Shown: piece after piece, positions 1-8,021 of the stretch
How the letters are laid out: each line of letters starts with the position of its first letter
Numbering within the stretch: position 1 is the stretch's first letter
Assembly: GCF_900094545.1 (NCBI RefSeq)
Contig: NZ_FMAH01000045.1
Coordinates: forward strand, 1 to 50,480
Source of the DNA: Martinezella miluonensis
Lineage (GTDB): Bacteria > Pseudomonadota > Alphaproteobacteria > Rhizobiales > Rhizobiaceae
Direction: 5' to 3'
Length of the DNA stretch: 50,480 nucleotides
Notes under the pieces: generated by a model
What the model saw: only the letters and a program-made list of their open reading frames with translations
Database searches by the model: none
What the model was told of the DNA's origin: nothing
Made by a program: the position numbers and the translations under genes

Positions 1-26
1 CGATCAGTCCCTGAAATGTATCCCAT

Positions 27-57
27 GAAAATGGCCGCATCGTTTCCAATGCGGCCA
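27..57 (-). terminator. Rho-independent terminator of the protease gene
   Basis: A perfect 9-bp inverted repeat (TGGCCGCAT at 32-40, ATGCGGCCA at 49-57) encloses an 8-base loop. Read on the minus strand the stem is followed by four T residues (complement of 28-31). It lies about 105 bases past the stop codon of the minus-strand protease gene, so it probably ends that transcript. The T run is short, so efficiency is uncertain. Confidence 0.6.
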
Positions 58-161
58 CCTTAATTGATTTGCCGGACTTCTCACACAGGCTGCCGTTGGC
101 CGCCCTTTTCTATTCCGCGGAACCGTCCGGAACTCTGCTTAAAGACGACTCTTCAATCGCG

Positions 162-1331
162 TTATTTTTTTGCTTCTATACGCCATTCGCGGCTGCCAAA
201 TGTTACATCGAAACGCGATAGGAAGGAGCGACCGAGCAGGCCGTCGACCTCATTTCCGAGGGCCGCATCGTTGTCCAGCACGACGGCTGTGATGTCGCTA
301 GCTTCCACGCGTCCAACCTTCACGGTCGTGGTATTCGTATGCGTGGCCCGGGAAACGCCATTGGCCGTCTGCAGCGAGATCCCATTATTGCTGTCGACTT
401 GCAATTTTGCGCGTGCAGCAAAGGTTTTGCTCACCGCCACGAAGCTCGCGCCGGTGTCCACAACGAACGTGCCCTCCGTGCCGTTGACCGAGACCTTGGC
501 CAGGATCACGTTGTTGCCCTGCGTCGGAAAGCGATCGCTGCCGGTGGCGTAGGTCGAGGCACATTTTCCCATGGTCTCATAGAGCTTGATGATTCCACGA
601 ACGACCGCGGTGTCGTTGCGGTCGGGATTGGTGGAGACCCAAAGCTGAAGCGGTCCGATCGCTTCGCAATAGGCGCCAAGCTCACGATAGCTGGTGGAGA
701 TTCCTTCGAACACCGTGCTGTTCAGTATCGCGATATTGTCGGTCAGGCCGATGACCGAATAGTAATCGTCGATGGCGTCTCGATATTTCTTGGCATTTTC
801 GCGAATTCGCGCGCGCTGAAAATAGAGGTTCGGCATTCCCGGCGACATTGCTATCACCTCGTTCGAGATCTTCAGCGCTCCGTCATAATCGCTGAGATCG
901 TCAAGAATTTCGGCGGCAGCGCTCAGAGCAACATTGGAAGGTTTGCACTTGTTGGAGAAGGCGATGAAGACCTTGGCTGCTTCGCGGCGATAACCTTGTG
1001 TCTGCAGCTCATTTGCGAATTTGTAGACTGCGTTCCAATCGCAATGCTCACGGTGCAGCATATTGAGATAGGTTGCCATCGCCGCTCTGCCCGCAACGAT
1101 GTTCGGCAAGGGTGCCATGTCGAAGTGCTGATAGACCTCCGTCAGAGCCGGATCGGTTGCGGCGCCGGTTTCCTTTTCGACATAGCCGATAACGCGGTCA
1201 CCGTAGAGGTAAAACCAAATACCGGTGCATAATGCTGCGAAAATGAAGAATGTCCGGACTATGGGAGCAAACCAGCCTCTGCGGTTTGGCAATCTACCGC
1301 CGTTGCGGTCTTCGGGATCTGCTATGAGCAA
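162..1331 (-). CDS. Membrane-anchored retropepsin-like aspartic protease (TIGR02281/clan AA type)
   Basis: Predicted 389-residue protein. A short basic N-terminus is followed by one hydrophobic segment (core FFIFAALCTGIWFYLYG) that should anchor it in the inner membrane. A helical, TPR-like middle (about residues 90-250) follows, then a C-terminal retropepsin-like domain with the catalytic motif VVDTGASF near residue 290 and a second hydrophobic-hydrophobic-Gly element (DGLLGRSFL) near the end. Clan AA proteases of this kind act as dimers with one Asp from each chain; the substrate is unknown here. The open frame runs upstream into gph, so I place the start at the TTG at 1331-1329, which is preceded by a G-rich Shine-Dalgarno-like stretch (GGGGGGGGAG). 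It follows gph on the same strand after 178 bases. The TPR-plus-protease architecture is clear; the start codon is moderately certain. Confidence 0.7.
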   Translation of the reverse strand: MLIADPEDRNGGRLPNRRGWFAPIVRTFFIFAALCTGIWFYLYGDRVIGYVEKETGAATDPALTEVYQHFDMAPLPNIVAGRAAMATYLNMLHREHCDWNAVYKFANELQTQGYRREAAKVFIAFSNKCKPSNVALSAAAEILDDLSDYDGALKISNEVIAMSPGMPNLYFQRARIRENAKKYRDAIDDYYSVIGLTDNIAILNSTVFEGISTSYRELGAYCEAIGPLQLWVSTNPDRNDTAVVRGIIKLYETMGKCASTYATGSDRFPTQGNNVILAKVSVNGTEGTFVVDTGASFVAVSKTFAARAKLQVDSNNGISLQTANGVSRATHTNTTTVKVGRVEASDITAVVLDNDAALGNEVDGLLGRSFLSRFDVTFGSREWRIEAKK

Positions 1332-1509
1332 GCGGCCACTCCCCCCCCATCGATCTGCATTCCTGGCTTCGCAACAGCCCCCAAAAGCGCTTTCACTCCG
1401 GCGGTCGCGGCGCACCCAGCAAGGCGTCGATAAGTTGTGACGGAAGCGCGTGAATCGCGCAAGGCCCACTACAACCTCGCTCTTTGGACCAGCGGGGATT
1501 TTAGCGGCC

Positions 1510-2184
1510 TCAGGCGGCGAGCAGTCCCTTGACGAGTTCGGGGGTGAGCTCGTCGTAGTGATAGATGATGAGGTTTGGGCCGAGAGTTTCGATGCCAACG
1601 TCGGAATAACCGAAGGGGACGGCGATCGAAGGGACGCCGGCATTGCGGGCGACGAGGATGTCGTTGACGCTGTCGCCGATCATGACGGTGCGGGTGATGT
1701 CACCGCCGGCGCGCTCGACGGTGCCGATCAGGTGCTCGGCATTCGGCTTACGCACGGCAAAGGTATCGCCGCCGGTGATGGCTTCGAAGTAGTGGGTGAG
1801 GCCGAGCCGCTCGAGCAGCGTGCGAGCGAGCGATTCCATCTTGTTGGTGCAAACGGCCAGCTTGTAGCCGTTGCTCTTCAGCATGGTGAGCGCCGCCACC
1901 AGTCCCGGATAGGGTTGCGTGGCGCCCGGCATCGCCTCGGAATAATGGGTAATGAAGCGCTGCAGCAGGGCAGGCAGCTCCTCCGATGCCAGCGTATAGC
2001 CATGCAGCTTGCAGGCCCGCTCGATCATCACCTGCGCGCCACTGCCGACGAGATGCGTGACGTCGTCATAGCTCACGGGGGGGAGCTTGAGCGCGGCGAT
2101 GGTATGATTGAGGCTGACGATGAGATCTGCGTGCGTGTCCAGCAGCGTGCCATCGAGATCGAATACGACGAGGGGGGATGTCAC
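1510..2184 (-). CDS. gph: Phosphoglycolate phosphatase, HAD superfamily
   Basis: HAD-family hydrolase of 224 residues that dephosphorylates 2-phosphoglycolate to glycolate, a housekeeping salvage reaction (the phosphoglycolate comes from DNA repair and from Rubisco where present). HAD motif I, VVFDLDGTLLDT, begins at residue 5 with the two catalytic aspartates. Motif II is in the VCTNK segment, and motif IV is in MIGDSVNDILVARNAG. The cap region between motifs I and II fits the Gph subfamily. The start chosen is the GTG at 2184, directly before the motif I strand; the frame stays open for 23 more codons upstream, but that extension (rich in R, S and F) does not look like a HAD N-terminus. It is divergent from rpiA. 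Other HAD phosphatases such as pyrophosphatase PpaX share this architecture, so the substrate rests on family resemblance. Confidence 0.85.
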   Translation of the reverse strand: MTSPLVVFDLDGTLLDTHADLIVSLNHTIAALKLPPVSYDDVTHLVGSGAQVMIERACKLHGYTLASEELPALLQRFITHYSEAMPGATQPYPGLVAALTMLKSNGYKLAVCTNKMESLARTLLERLGLTHYFEAITGGDTFAVRKPNAEHLIGTVERAGGDITRTVMIGDSVNDILVARNAGVPSIAVPFGYSDVGIETLGPNLIIYHYDELTPELVKGLLAA

Positions 2185-2379
2185 GAGGAATCGGCCTTTG
2201 AATAGGAAAAACGAGCGTCTTTCGGAGTTAAAAGATCGCGAGGGCAATTGCAACCGAAGGCCCGGAAAGCCTCGGCAAAGAGGCGCGGGGATTTCTATGT
2301 TGTGCCGTTATTTTGGCTTTCGTTTGGCCGGAGAGCCGTGTAAACAGCAGTCCAACGTAACAATGGGAGCAGGTGGCGC

Positions 2380-3081
2380 ATGGACGCCCGCCAGATGAAG
2401 ATTGAGGCCGCGAGGGCGGCTCTGGCCTATGTCGAGAGCGGCATGCGGCTCGGGATCGGCACAGGCAGTACCGCGGAGGAATTCGTTCGGCTGCTCGCTG
2501 AAAAGGTTGCATCCGGCCTGTCGATCGAGGGCGTTCCGACCTCGGAACGGACGGCAAAGCTCTGCAACGAGCTCGGCGTTCCATTGAAGTCGCTGGACGA
2601 GCTTCCCGAACTTGACCTCACCATCGACGGTGCCGACGAGTTTGACGGGGCGTTGACGCTGGTAAAGGGCGGCGGCGGCGCGCTGCTACGCGAAAAGATC
2701 GTCGCGGCGTCCTCGGCTCGCATGATCGTGATTGCCGACGAGAGCAAGGTGGTCCAGACCCTCGGCGCGTTTCCGCTGCCGATCGAGGTCAATCCGTTCG
2801 GCCTCGTTTCCACCCGCATTCTTATCGAGAAGGCCGCGTCGCGGCTCGGCTTGTCTGGCGCGCTCAACCTGCGCCTTTCGGGTGACAAGACCTTTGTCAC
2901 CGACGGCGGGCATTTTATTATCGATGCATCTTTCGGCCGCATTCCTGATGCAGAGGCGCTGTCGATTGAACTCAACTCGATTCCCGGTGTTGTCGAACAC
3001 GGGCTCTTCATCAATATGGCGACATTAGCGATCATTGCCGGCCCTGCCGGTGCGCGCGCGTTGCGGGCGAACAATACATAG
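2380..3081 (+). CDS. rpiA: Ribose-5-phosphate isomerase A
   Basis: Interconverts ribose 5-phosphate and ribulose 5-phosphate in the non-oxidative pentose phosphate pathway. It has 233 residues, close to the usual 220-230. Family motifs are visible in order: GIGTGSTAEEF (phosphate loop, about residue 26), VPTSERT, the DLTIDGADEFD segment with the catalytic acids, LVKGGGGALLREKI with the key Lys, and GVVEHGLF near the C-terminus. The ATG at 2380 has a GGGAGCAGG ribosome-binding region just upstream. A DUF2059 protein follows after 13 bases and probably shares the transcript. gnd, another pentose phosphate enzyme, is about 21 kb away and not linked. Identification is secure. Confidence 0.96.
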   Translation: MDARQMKIEAARAALAYVESGMRLGIGTGSTAEEFVRLLAEKVASGLSIEGVPTSERTAKLCNELGVPLKSLDELPELDLTIDGADEFDGALTLVKGGGGALLREKIVAASSARMIVIADESKVVQTLGAFPLPIEVNPFGLVSTRILIEKAASRLGLSGALNLRLSGDKTFVTDGGHFIIDASFGRIPDAEALSIELNSIPGVVEHGLFINMATLAIIAGPAGARALRANNT

Positions 3082-3094
3082 GAGCACTCATCTC

Positions 3095-3703
3095 ATGATC
3101 AAACTAACGGGTCTTGGCCGTTTTGCCGCTGCAACCATCCTTCTTTCGGGTATCGCCTTCGGCTCTGTGAGCGCTCAGGAAGTTTCCGAAGACCAGATCA
3201 AGGCTGCGCGCGCCGCGATCACCGCACTCGGCATCACCAACCAGTTCGACAACATCCTGCCGAACCTGGCCGAGCAGCTGAAGAGCACGATGATCCAGGC
3301 CAACCCGAACTTCGGCGATGCGATCAATTCCACGGTTGACGCCACCGCTCTGGCGCTCGCACCGCGTCGTGCGGATCTCGAGCGCGAAGCTGCCGTCACC
3401 TACGCCAAGGCCTTCTCTGCGGAAGAGCTAAAGGCAATCGCCGATTTCTATGGTTCGCCGGCCGGCAAGAAGCTCCTCAAGGATGGCCCGCTGGCAACCC
3501 GTGAGCTCTATAAGGCAGCCGATATCTGGAGCCAGGGCATTTCGCGCGACCTCGCCAACCAGAGCAATGACGCTCTGCAGAAGGTCGTGAAGGCGCCGGT
3601 CGTTTCGCCTGAAGTAACCGCCCCCGCCCAGCCCGCCGCGAAGCAGCCCGCACAGCCGGCCGCAAAGCAGCCGGCATTGAAGCTGCAAGTGCCGAAGCAG
3701 TAA
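3095..3703 (+). CDS. Secreted DUF2059-family protein
   Basis: A 202-residue exported protein. The first 25 or so residues form a signal peptide (basic MIKLTGLGRF start, hydrophobic core, cleavage near VSAQ-EV). The mature part matches the DUF2059 pattern: a helical region containing FDNILPNLAEQLK followed by the conserved FYGSPAGKKLL block typical of the family. The C-terminus ends in an Ala/Pro/Gln/Lys-rich repetitive tail (two copies of AQPAAKQPA-like units). No biochemical function is established for DUF2059 to my knowledge. The start at 3095 (ATG after TAGGAGCACTCATCTC) is preferred over the upstream open frame because it creates the signal peptide. It is co-directional with rpiA and is followed by a strong terminator. 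Confidence 0.85.
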   Translation: MIKLTGLGRFAAATILLSGIAFGSVSAQEVSEDQIKAARAAITALGITNQFDNILPNLAEQLKSTMIQANPNFGDAINSTVDATALALAPRRADLEREAAVTYAKAFSAEELKAIADFYGSPAGKKLLKDGPLATRELYKAADIWSQGISRDLANQSNDALQKVVKAPVVSPEVTAPAQPAAKQPAQPAAKQPALKLQVPKQ

Positions 3704-3779
3704 GCCGCAATTCTTTGGCGCGGTCGTTCACGAGACGGAGTTTCACGTTTTCGGGATAATCGGCCGCGACAGCCTATTC

Positions 3780-3813
3780 AAAGCCCGGACCGTATTCCGG
3801 GCTTTTCTTTTTG
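3780..3813 (+). terminator. Rho-independent terminator after rpiA/DUF2059
   Basis: Perfect 10-bp stem: AAAGCCCGGA (3780-3789) pairs with TCCGGGCTTT (3796-3805) around a 6-base loop, followed by a T-rich tail TTTTCTTTTT. It sits 77 bases past the DUF2059 stop codon and before gor, so it separates the rpiA unit from gor. Confidence 0.9.
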
Positions 3814-3885
3814 TGCCCAGACTTCCTATATGAATGCCGAGCCATCAGCGCTTTGCGCGCGTTTTCATGTCCACAGGAGCCGCCT

Positions 3886-5271
3886 ATGCCTTCGTTTGAT
3901 TTCGACCTTTTCGTTATTGGCGGCGGCTCGGGCGGTGTGCGCAGTGCGCGTGTCGCCGCGTCGCTCGGCAAGAAGGTCGGCATTGCCGAGGAATATCGCT
4001 ATGGTGGCACCTGCGTCATTCGCGGCTGCGTGCCGAAGAAGCTGTTCGTCTATGCCTCGCAATACAGCGAGCATTTCGAGGACGCGGCTGGCTTCGGCTG
4101 GACGGTCGGCGAGAGCAGCTTCGACTGGAAGAAGCTGATCGAGGCAAAGGACAAGGAAATCGCCCGGCTGGAAGGCCTTTATCGCAAGGGGCTGGACAAC
4201 GCCAAGGCAGACATCTTCGACACACGCGCTGAGTTGGTCGACGCCCATACGGTCAAGCTGCTGAAGACCGGCCAGACCGTTACGGTCGAGACCATCGTCG
4301 TCGCGACCGGCGGCAGGCCGAACCTGCATGCCGCGCTGCCGGGACACGAGCTTTGCATCTCCTCGAACGAAGCCTTCCATCTGGAGGAGCTGCCGAAGTC
4401 GATCCTGATCGCCGGCGGCGGCTATATTGCCGTCGAGTTCGCCAATATCTTCCACGGTCTCGGTGTCGAGACGACGCTGATCTATCGTGGCGCCGAGATC
4501 CTGTCGCGTTTCGACCAGGACCTGCGCAAGGGATTGCATGAGGCCATGGAAGAGAAGGGCATCCGCATTCTCTGCCATGACATTATCCAGAGTGTGGAGA
4601 AGGTGGGAAGCGGGCTCGGCGTCCGGACCAAGAACGACAAGGCCCTGACTGTCGATACCGTGATGCTGGCGCTCGGCCGCACGCCCAATACCGAAAATCT
4701 GGGGCTGCAGGCAGCGGGTGTCGCGGTCAACGATCAGGGTGCGATCGTTGTCGACGAATATTCGCGGACTTCCGTGCCGAACATCTATGCGCTCGGCGAC
4801 GTCACCGATCGGGTACAGTTGACGCCGGTGGCGATCCACGAGGCCATGTGCTTCATCGAGACCGTCTACAAGAACAATCCGACGCGGCCGGATCACGAGC
4901 TCATTCCGACGGCCGTCTTCTCGCAGCCGGAAATCGGCACGGTCGGATTGACCGAGGAAGAAGCCGCAAAGCGTTATCCGGAGCTCGAAGTCTATCGTGC
5001 GCAGTTCCGGCCGATGAAGGCGACGCTTTCGGGCCGAGCCGAGAAGATGATCATGAAGCTGATCGTCAATGCCGCCGACCGCAAGGTGATCGGTGCGCAT
5101 ATTCTCGGGCATGATGCCGGCGAGATGGCGCAGCTGCTCGGCATTCCCATCAAGGCGGGTTGCACCAAGGATGATTTCGATCGCACGATGGCCGTTCATC
5201 CGACAGCATCGGAAGAACTGGTGACGATGTATTCGCCGAGCTACCGCATCCGCAACGGCGAGCGCGTGTAA
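3886..5271 (+). CDS. gor: Glutathione-disulfide reductase
   Basis: Flavoprotein of 461 residues that reduces oxidised glutathione with NADPH. The FAD-binding GGGSGG motif is near residue 11. The redox-active pair lies in GTCVIRGCVPKK, with Cys43 and Cys48. The NADPH-binding Rossmann motif is GGGYIAVEF near residue 175, the second FAD motif is NIYALGDVTD, and the C-terminal dimerisation domain carries the HPTASEEL signature with the catalytic His. The start at ATG 3886 (MPSFDFDLFVIGGG) is chosen because the FAD fold begins immediately; 25 upstream in-frame codons lie in the terminator and leader region and look non-coding. It is monocistronic in appearance. Trypanothione or mycothione reductases are relatives, but the context and motifs favour glutathione. 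Confidence 0.95.
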   Translation: MPSFDFDLFVIGGGSGGVRSARVAASLGKKVGIAEEYRYGGTCVIRGCVPKKLFVYASQYSEHFEDAAGFGWTVGESSFDWKKLIEAKDKEIARLEGLYRKGLDNAKADIFDTRAELVDAHTVKLLKTGQTVTVETIVVATGGRPNLHAALPGHELCISSNEAFHLEELPKSILIAGGGYIAVEFANIFHGLGVETTLIYRGAEILSRFDQDLRKGLHEAMEEKGIRILCHDIIQSVEKVGSGLGVRTKNDKALTVDTVMLALGRTPNTENLGLQAAGVAVNDQGAIVVDEYSRTSVPNIYALGDVTDRVQLTPVAIHEAMCFIETVYKNNPTRPDHELIPTAVFSQPEIGTVGLTEEEAAKRYPELEVYRAQFRPMKATLSGRAEKMIMKLIVNAADRKVIGAHILGHDAGEMAQLLGIPIKAGCTKDDFDRTMAVHPTASEELVTMYSPSYRIRNGERV

Positions 5272-5334
5272 CACGTCGTATTGGTGCAGTTATCGCCCGC
5301 GCCATAAAAGATTCGCACAGTAGTTCGCCTGCCT

Positions 5335-5362
5335 TTGCAAGCGGGCGGCAAAGGTTTATAAG
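5335..5362 (+). promoter_or_regulatory. Putative sigma-70 promoter of the DAHP synthase gene
   Basis: TTGCAA (5335-5340) and TATAAG (5357-5362) are separated by 16 bases and lie 63 bases upstream of the start codon. Both hexamers are close to the sigma-70 consensus. Predicted transcription would begin near 5369 and include the hairpin at 5387-5406. Seen by eye only. Confidence 0.5.
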
Positions 5363-5386
5363 CGCGCGTTATTTATGACGACGGGA

Positions 5387-5406
5387 CGCCCGGCAAAGAC
5401 CGGGCG
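5387..5406 (+). promoter_or_regulatory. Leader hairpin before the DAHP synthase start
   Basis: CGCCCGG (5387-5393) and CCGGGCG (5400-5406) form a perfect 7-bp stem with a 6-base loop, ending about 7 bases before the AGGTGA ribosome-binding site. There is no T run, so it is not a terminator. It may stabilise the leader or modulate translation. I could not find a leader peptide rich in aromatic residues. Confidence 0.4.
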
Positions 5407-5424
5407 CACAAGCAGGTGAGTGAT

Positions 5425-6798
5425 ATGGCACAGAATTGGACACCCAGCAGTTGGCGGCAAAAACCGATCCAGCAGGTGCCGGATTTTCCGGACAAGGCAG
5501 CGCTTGCAGAGACCGAAGCCCAGCTTGCAAGCTATCCGCCGCTGGTTTTTGCTGGCGAAGCCCGCCGTCTGAAGGCTCATCTTGCCAACGTCGCCGAAGG
5601 CAACGGTTTCCTGCTGCAGGGCGGTGATTGCGCCGAAAGCTTCGCGGAACACGGCGCGGACAACATCCGCGACTTCTTCCGCGCCTTCCTGCAGATGGCC
5701 GTCGTGCTGACTTTTGGCGCGCAGCTGCCGGTGGTGAAGGTCGGTCGTATCGCCGGCCAGTTCGCCAAGCCGCGGTCTTCGAACATCGAAACGCAGAATG
5801 GCGTGTCCCTGCCGAGCTATCGCGGCGACATCATCAACGGCATCGATTTTACCGAAGAAGGGCGTATTCCCAATCCCGAGCGCCAGCTGATGGCTTATCG
5901 CCAGTCTGCGGCGACGCTCAATCTGCTGCGTGCCTTTGCCATGGGTGGTTATGCCAACCTTGAAAATGTGCAGAAGTGGATGCTCGGCTTCGTCAAGGAC
6001 AGCCCGCAGGGCGAGCGCTACCGCAAGCTTGCCGATCGCATCGGCGAGACCATGGATTTCATGAGAGCGATCGGCATCACCGCCGAGAGTAATGCGAGCC
6101 TACGCGAAACCGATTTCTTCACCAGCCATGAAGCGTTGCTGCTCGGCTACGAAGAGGCGTTCACCCGCGTCGACTCCACCTCCGGCGACTGGTACGCGAC
6201 CTCGGGCCATATGCTCTGGATCGGCGACCGCACGCGCCAGGCAGATCACGCGCATATCGAATATTTCCGCGGCATCAAGAACCCGATCGGTCTCAAGTGC
6301 GGTCCTTCGCTGCAGGCGGACGATCTGATCAACCTGATCGATATTCTCAACCCCGAGAACGAGGCCGGTCGCCTGACGCTGATCTGCCGTTTCGGTCACG
6401 ACAAGGTTGCCGACAACCTGCCGCGCCTTATCCGCGCCGTCGCGAAGGAAGGCCGCAAGGTCGTATGGTCTTGCGATCCAATGCACGGCAATACGATCAC
6501 GCTCAACAATTACAAGACGCGGCCGTTCGAGCGCATCCTGTCGGAAGTCGAAAGCTTCTTCCAGATCCATCGCGCCGAAGGCACACATCCGGGCGGCATC
6601 CACATCGAGATGACCGGCAAGGACGTGACCGAGTGCACAGGCGGTGCCCGCGCCGTCGGCGCCGAGGACCTGCAGGATCGCTACCACACGCACTGCGACC
6701 CGCGTCTTAACGCCGATCAGGCGCTCGAACTTGCCTTCCTGCTCGCCGAGCGGATGAAGGGCGGCCGTGACGAGAAGCGCATGCGCGCGCACGGCTGA
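5425..6798 (+). CDS. aroG: 3-deoxy-7-phosphoheptulonate (DAHP) synthase, class II
   Basis: Catalyses the first committed step of the shikimate pathway, condensing phosphoenolpyruvate and erythrose 4-phosphate. Its 457 residues match the plant-like class II (AroAII) family rather than the roughly 350-residue E. coli type. The family pattern runs from WTPSSWRQKPIQQVPDFPD at the N-terminus, through LLQGGDCAESFAEH, KVGRIAGQFAKPRS, TSHEALLLGYEEA and GIKNPIGLKCGPS, to the metal and substrate region WSCDPMHGNTI and EGTHPGGIHIEMTG near the C-terminus. The ATG at 5425 is preferred because AGGTGA lies 6-7 bases upstream; an in-frame GTG three codons earlier overlaps that site. It stands alone between a promoter and a terminator. 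The gene symbol varies in this clade (aroF, aroG or aroH); the function is secure. Confidence 0.95.
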   Translation: MAQNWTPSSWRQKPIQQVPDFPDKAALAETEAQLASYPPLVFAGEARRLKAHLANVAEGNGFLLQGGDCAESFAEHGADNIRDFFRAFLQMAVVLTFGAQLPVVKVGRIAGQFAKPRSSNIETQNGVSLPSYRGDIINGIDFTEEGRIPNPERQLMAYRQSAATLNLLRAFAMGGYANLENVQKWMLGFVKDSPQGERYRKLADRIGETMDFMRAIGITAESNASLRETDFFTSHEALLLGYEEAFTRVDSTSGDWYATSGHMLWIGDRTRQADHAHIEYFRGIKNPIGLKCGPSLQADDLINLIDILNPENEAGRLTLICRFGHDKVADNLPRLIRAVAKEGRKVVWSCDPMHGNTITLNNYKTRPFERILSEVESFFQIHRAEGTHPGGIHIEMTGKDVTECTGGARAVGAEDLQDRYHTHCDPRLNADQALELAFLLAERMKGGRDEKRMRAHG

Positions 6799-6822
6799 GC
6801 GACTATAGATCCGCAGATATAG

Positions 6823-6853
6823 ACGGGCCGGCGCAGAGCCGGCCCGTTTTTTT
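6823..6853 (+). terminator. Rho-independent terminator of the DAHP synthase gene
   Basis: Perfect 10-bp stem ACGGGCCGGC (6823-6832) / GCCGGCCCGT (6838-6847), a 5-base loop and seven consecutive T residues (6847-6853), 25 bases past the stop codon. A textbook intrinsic terminator. Confidence 0.95.
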
Positions 6854-6952
6854 GTGCCGGACGGATCAATCCGGCTGAAAGAGGCTTCATTTCTTTGAGA
6901 TTGACCGCGATGCCGTTCTCGGAAAAGTTCCTTCAAAAAAAGGGGACCGATC

Positions 6953-7351
6953 ATGAGCGACGAACATTCCGGCGCCTGCCTTTGCGGCAGCGTACGTTTC
7001 AAGACCCGCGGCAAGCTGCGCGAGGTGGTGGCCTGCCATTGTTCGCAATGCCGCAAGCAGACCGGGCTTTATTATGCAGCCACCAACGTGCCGGTCGGCA
7101 ACCTAATCATCGAGGGAGAGGAGGCGATCACTTGGTATCGTGCCAGCACGTTCGCCCGCCGCGGCTTCTGCAAGACCTGCGGCTCGGCATTGTTTTGGGC
7201 GGCTGACGGTGCCGAGGAGATCTCGATCATGGCCGGGCTTTTCGATCAGCCAACCGGTCTTGAGATCGCCTATCATATCTTTTGCGCCGACAAGGGCGAC
7301 TATTACAAGATTATCGACGGCTTGCCGCAATACGCGCAGGGGCGGCCCTAA
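6953..7351 (+). CDS. GFA-family (CENP-V/GFA domain) zinc protein
   Basis: A 132-residue cytoplasmic protein of the GFA superfamily, named after a glutathione-dependent formaldehyde-activating enzyme. The cysteine layout is characteristic: CLCGSVRF near residue 9, CHCSQCRKQTG near residue 28, and CKTCGSALFW near residue 69. Together these bind structural and catalytic zinc ions. Most members have no tested activity, and the formaldehyde assignment for the family has been questioned, so a glutathione/formaldehyde role should not be assumed. The start at ATG 6953 has AGGGGA about 6 bases upstream. The stop codon overlaps the first arm of an intergenic palindromic repeat. No functional partner is adjacent. 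Confidence 0.85.
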   Translation: MSDEHSGACLCGSVRFKTRGKLREVVACHCSQCRKQTGLYYAATNVPVGNLIIEGEEAITWYRASTFARRGFCKTCGSALFWAADGAEEISIMAGLFDQPTGLEIAYHIFCADKGDYYKIIDGLPQYAQGRP

Positions 7352-7455
7352 AGCGCATCGCGATCTCTAAGATTCGCTCGTTGCGCTTTAGGTTCCTGAT
7401 TTTGCGCATGTCGTTGTCGCAAAACCGCTGCACACTTTTGCGCGACATGTTTTAG
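7349..7455. repeat. Rhizobial palindromic intergenic repeat element
   Basis: Two nested palindromes lie back to back between convergent genes. TAAAGCGCA (7349-7357) pairs with TGCGCTTTA (7382-7390), and ATGTCG (7408-7413) plus CGCAAAA pair with TTTTGCG plus CGACAT (up to 7448). The segment CGCAAAACCGCTGCACAC is one I recognise as recurring in Rhizobium and Agrobacterium intergenic regions; this is from memory, not a search. The element may also act as a bidirectional hairpin between the GFA and DUF1003 genes. Confidence 0.6.
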
Positions 7456-7484
7456 CCGCCGCCGGCGCGGCTTTCCGATGTTCC

Positions 7485-8021
7485 TCAGACGCTGCCCTTT
7501 TCCGCCACCAGCCTGCTGAGCCTGGAGATTTCTTCCCGCACCGATGCAAGCTCGGTCAGCACCTGCATGTCGATCTTCTGGTGCAGCGACAGAACTTCGA
7601 GCTCCGCCTTGAGATTGACCTCATAGTCTTTGGCGGCTTCGAAACGATCTCGCTCGGCCTGCCGGTTCTGCGACATCATGATGATCGGCGCCTGGATGGC
7701 GGCAAGCATGGAAAGGACGAGGTTGAGAAAAATGAAGGGGTAGGGATCGAAGGCGCCGGTAGCGAGAAGGATGGTGTTGACGACACACCAGAACACCAGG
7801 AACAGCAAGAAGCAGATAATAAAGTACCATGAGCCGCCGACGCGGGCGATGCCGTCCGCCAGGCGCTGTCCGGTCGACGATTCCGCCGAGAGGGCTGCGT
7901 TGATATCGGTCGATATGATTTTGCGCTCATGCGCCTTTTTCAGAACGCGCTTCTCTATATCGCCGAGTTCCTCGGAGGTTTTGTCGAAATGCAGATGAAC
8001 GAAATTGGGAAGACTATGCAT
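7485..8021 (-). CDS. DUF1003 membrane protein
   Basis: A 178-residue inner-membrane protein with the DUF1003 layout. It has a soluble N-terminal part, then the conserved GQRLADGIARVGGSWYFI segment leading into TM1 (about residues 66-88). After a loop containing FDPYPFIFLNLVLS comes TM2, with the highly conserved AIQAPIIMMSQNRQ, followed by a charged coiled-coil tail containing D/E-R repeats. The molecular role of the family is unknown. The start at ATG 8021 has GGAG seven bases upstream on the minus strand. It is convergent with the GFA gene and followed by the palindromic repeat. The upstream region (8022-8584) is shared with nadE, which is transcribed the other way. Confidence 0.85.
   Translation of the reverse strand: MHSLPNFVHLHFDKTSEELGDIEKRVLKKAHERKIISTDINAALSAESSTGQRLADGIARVGGSWYFIICFLLFLVFWCVVNTILLATGAFDPYPFIFLNLVLSMLAAIQAPIIMMSQNRQAERDRFEAAKDYEVNLKAELEVLSLHQKIDMQVLTELASVREEISRLSRLVAEKGSV

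Noticed and set aside
3865..5274. 469-codon minus-strand open frame across gor
   Set aside because: Antisense to a clear glutathione reductase; no motif seen.
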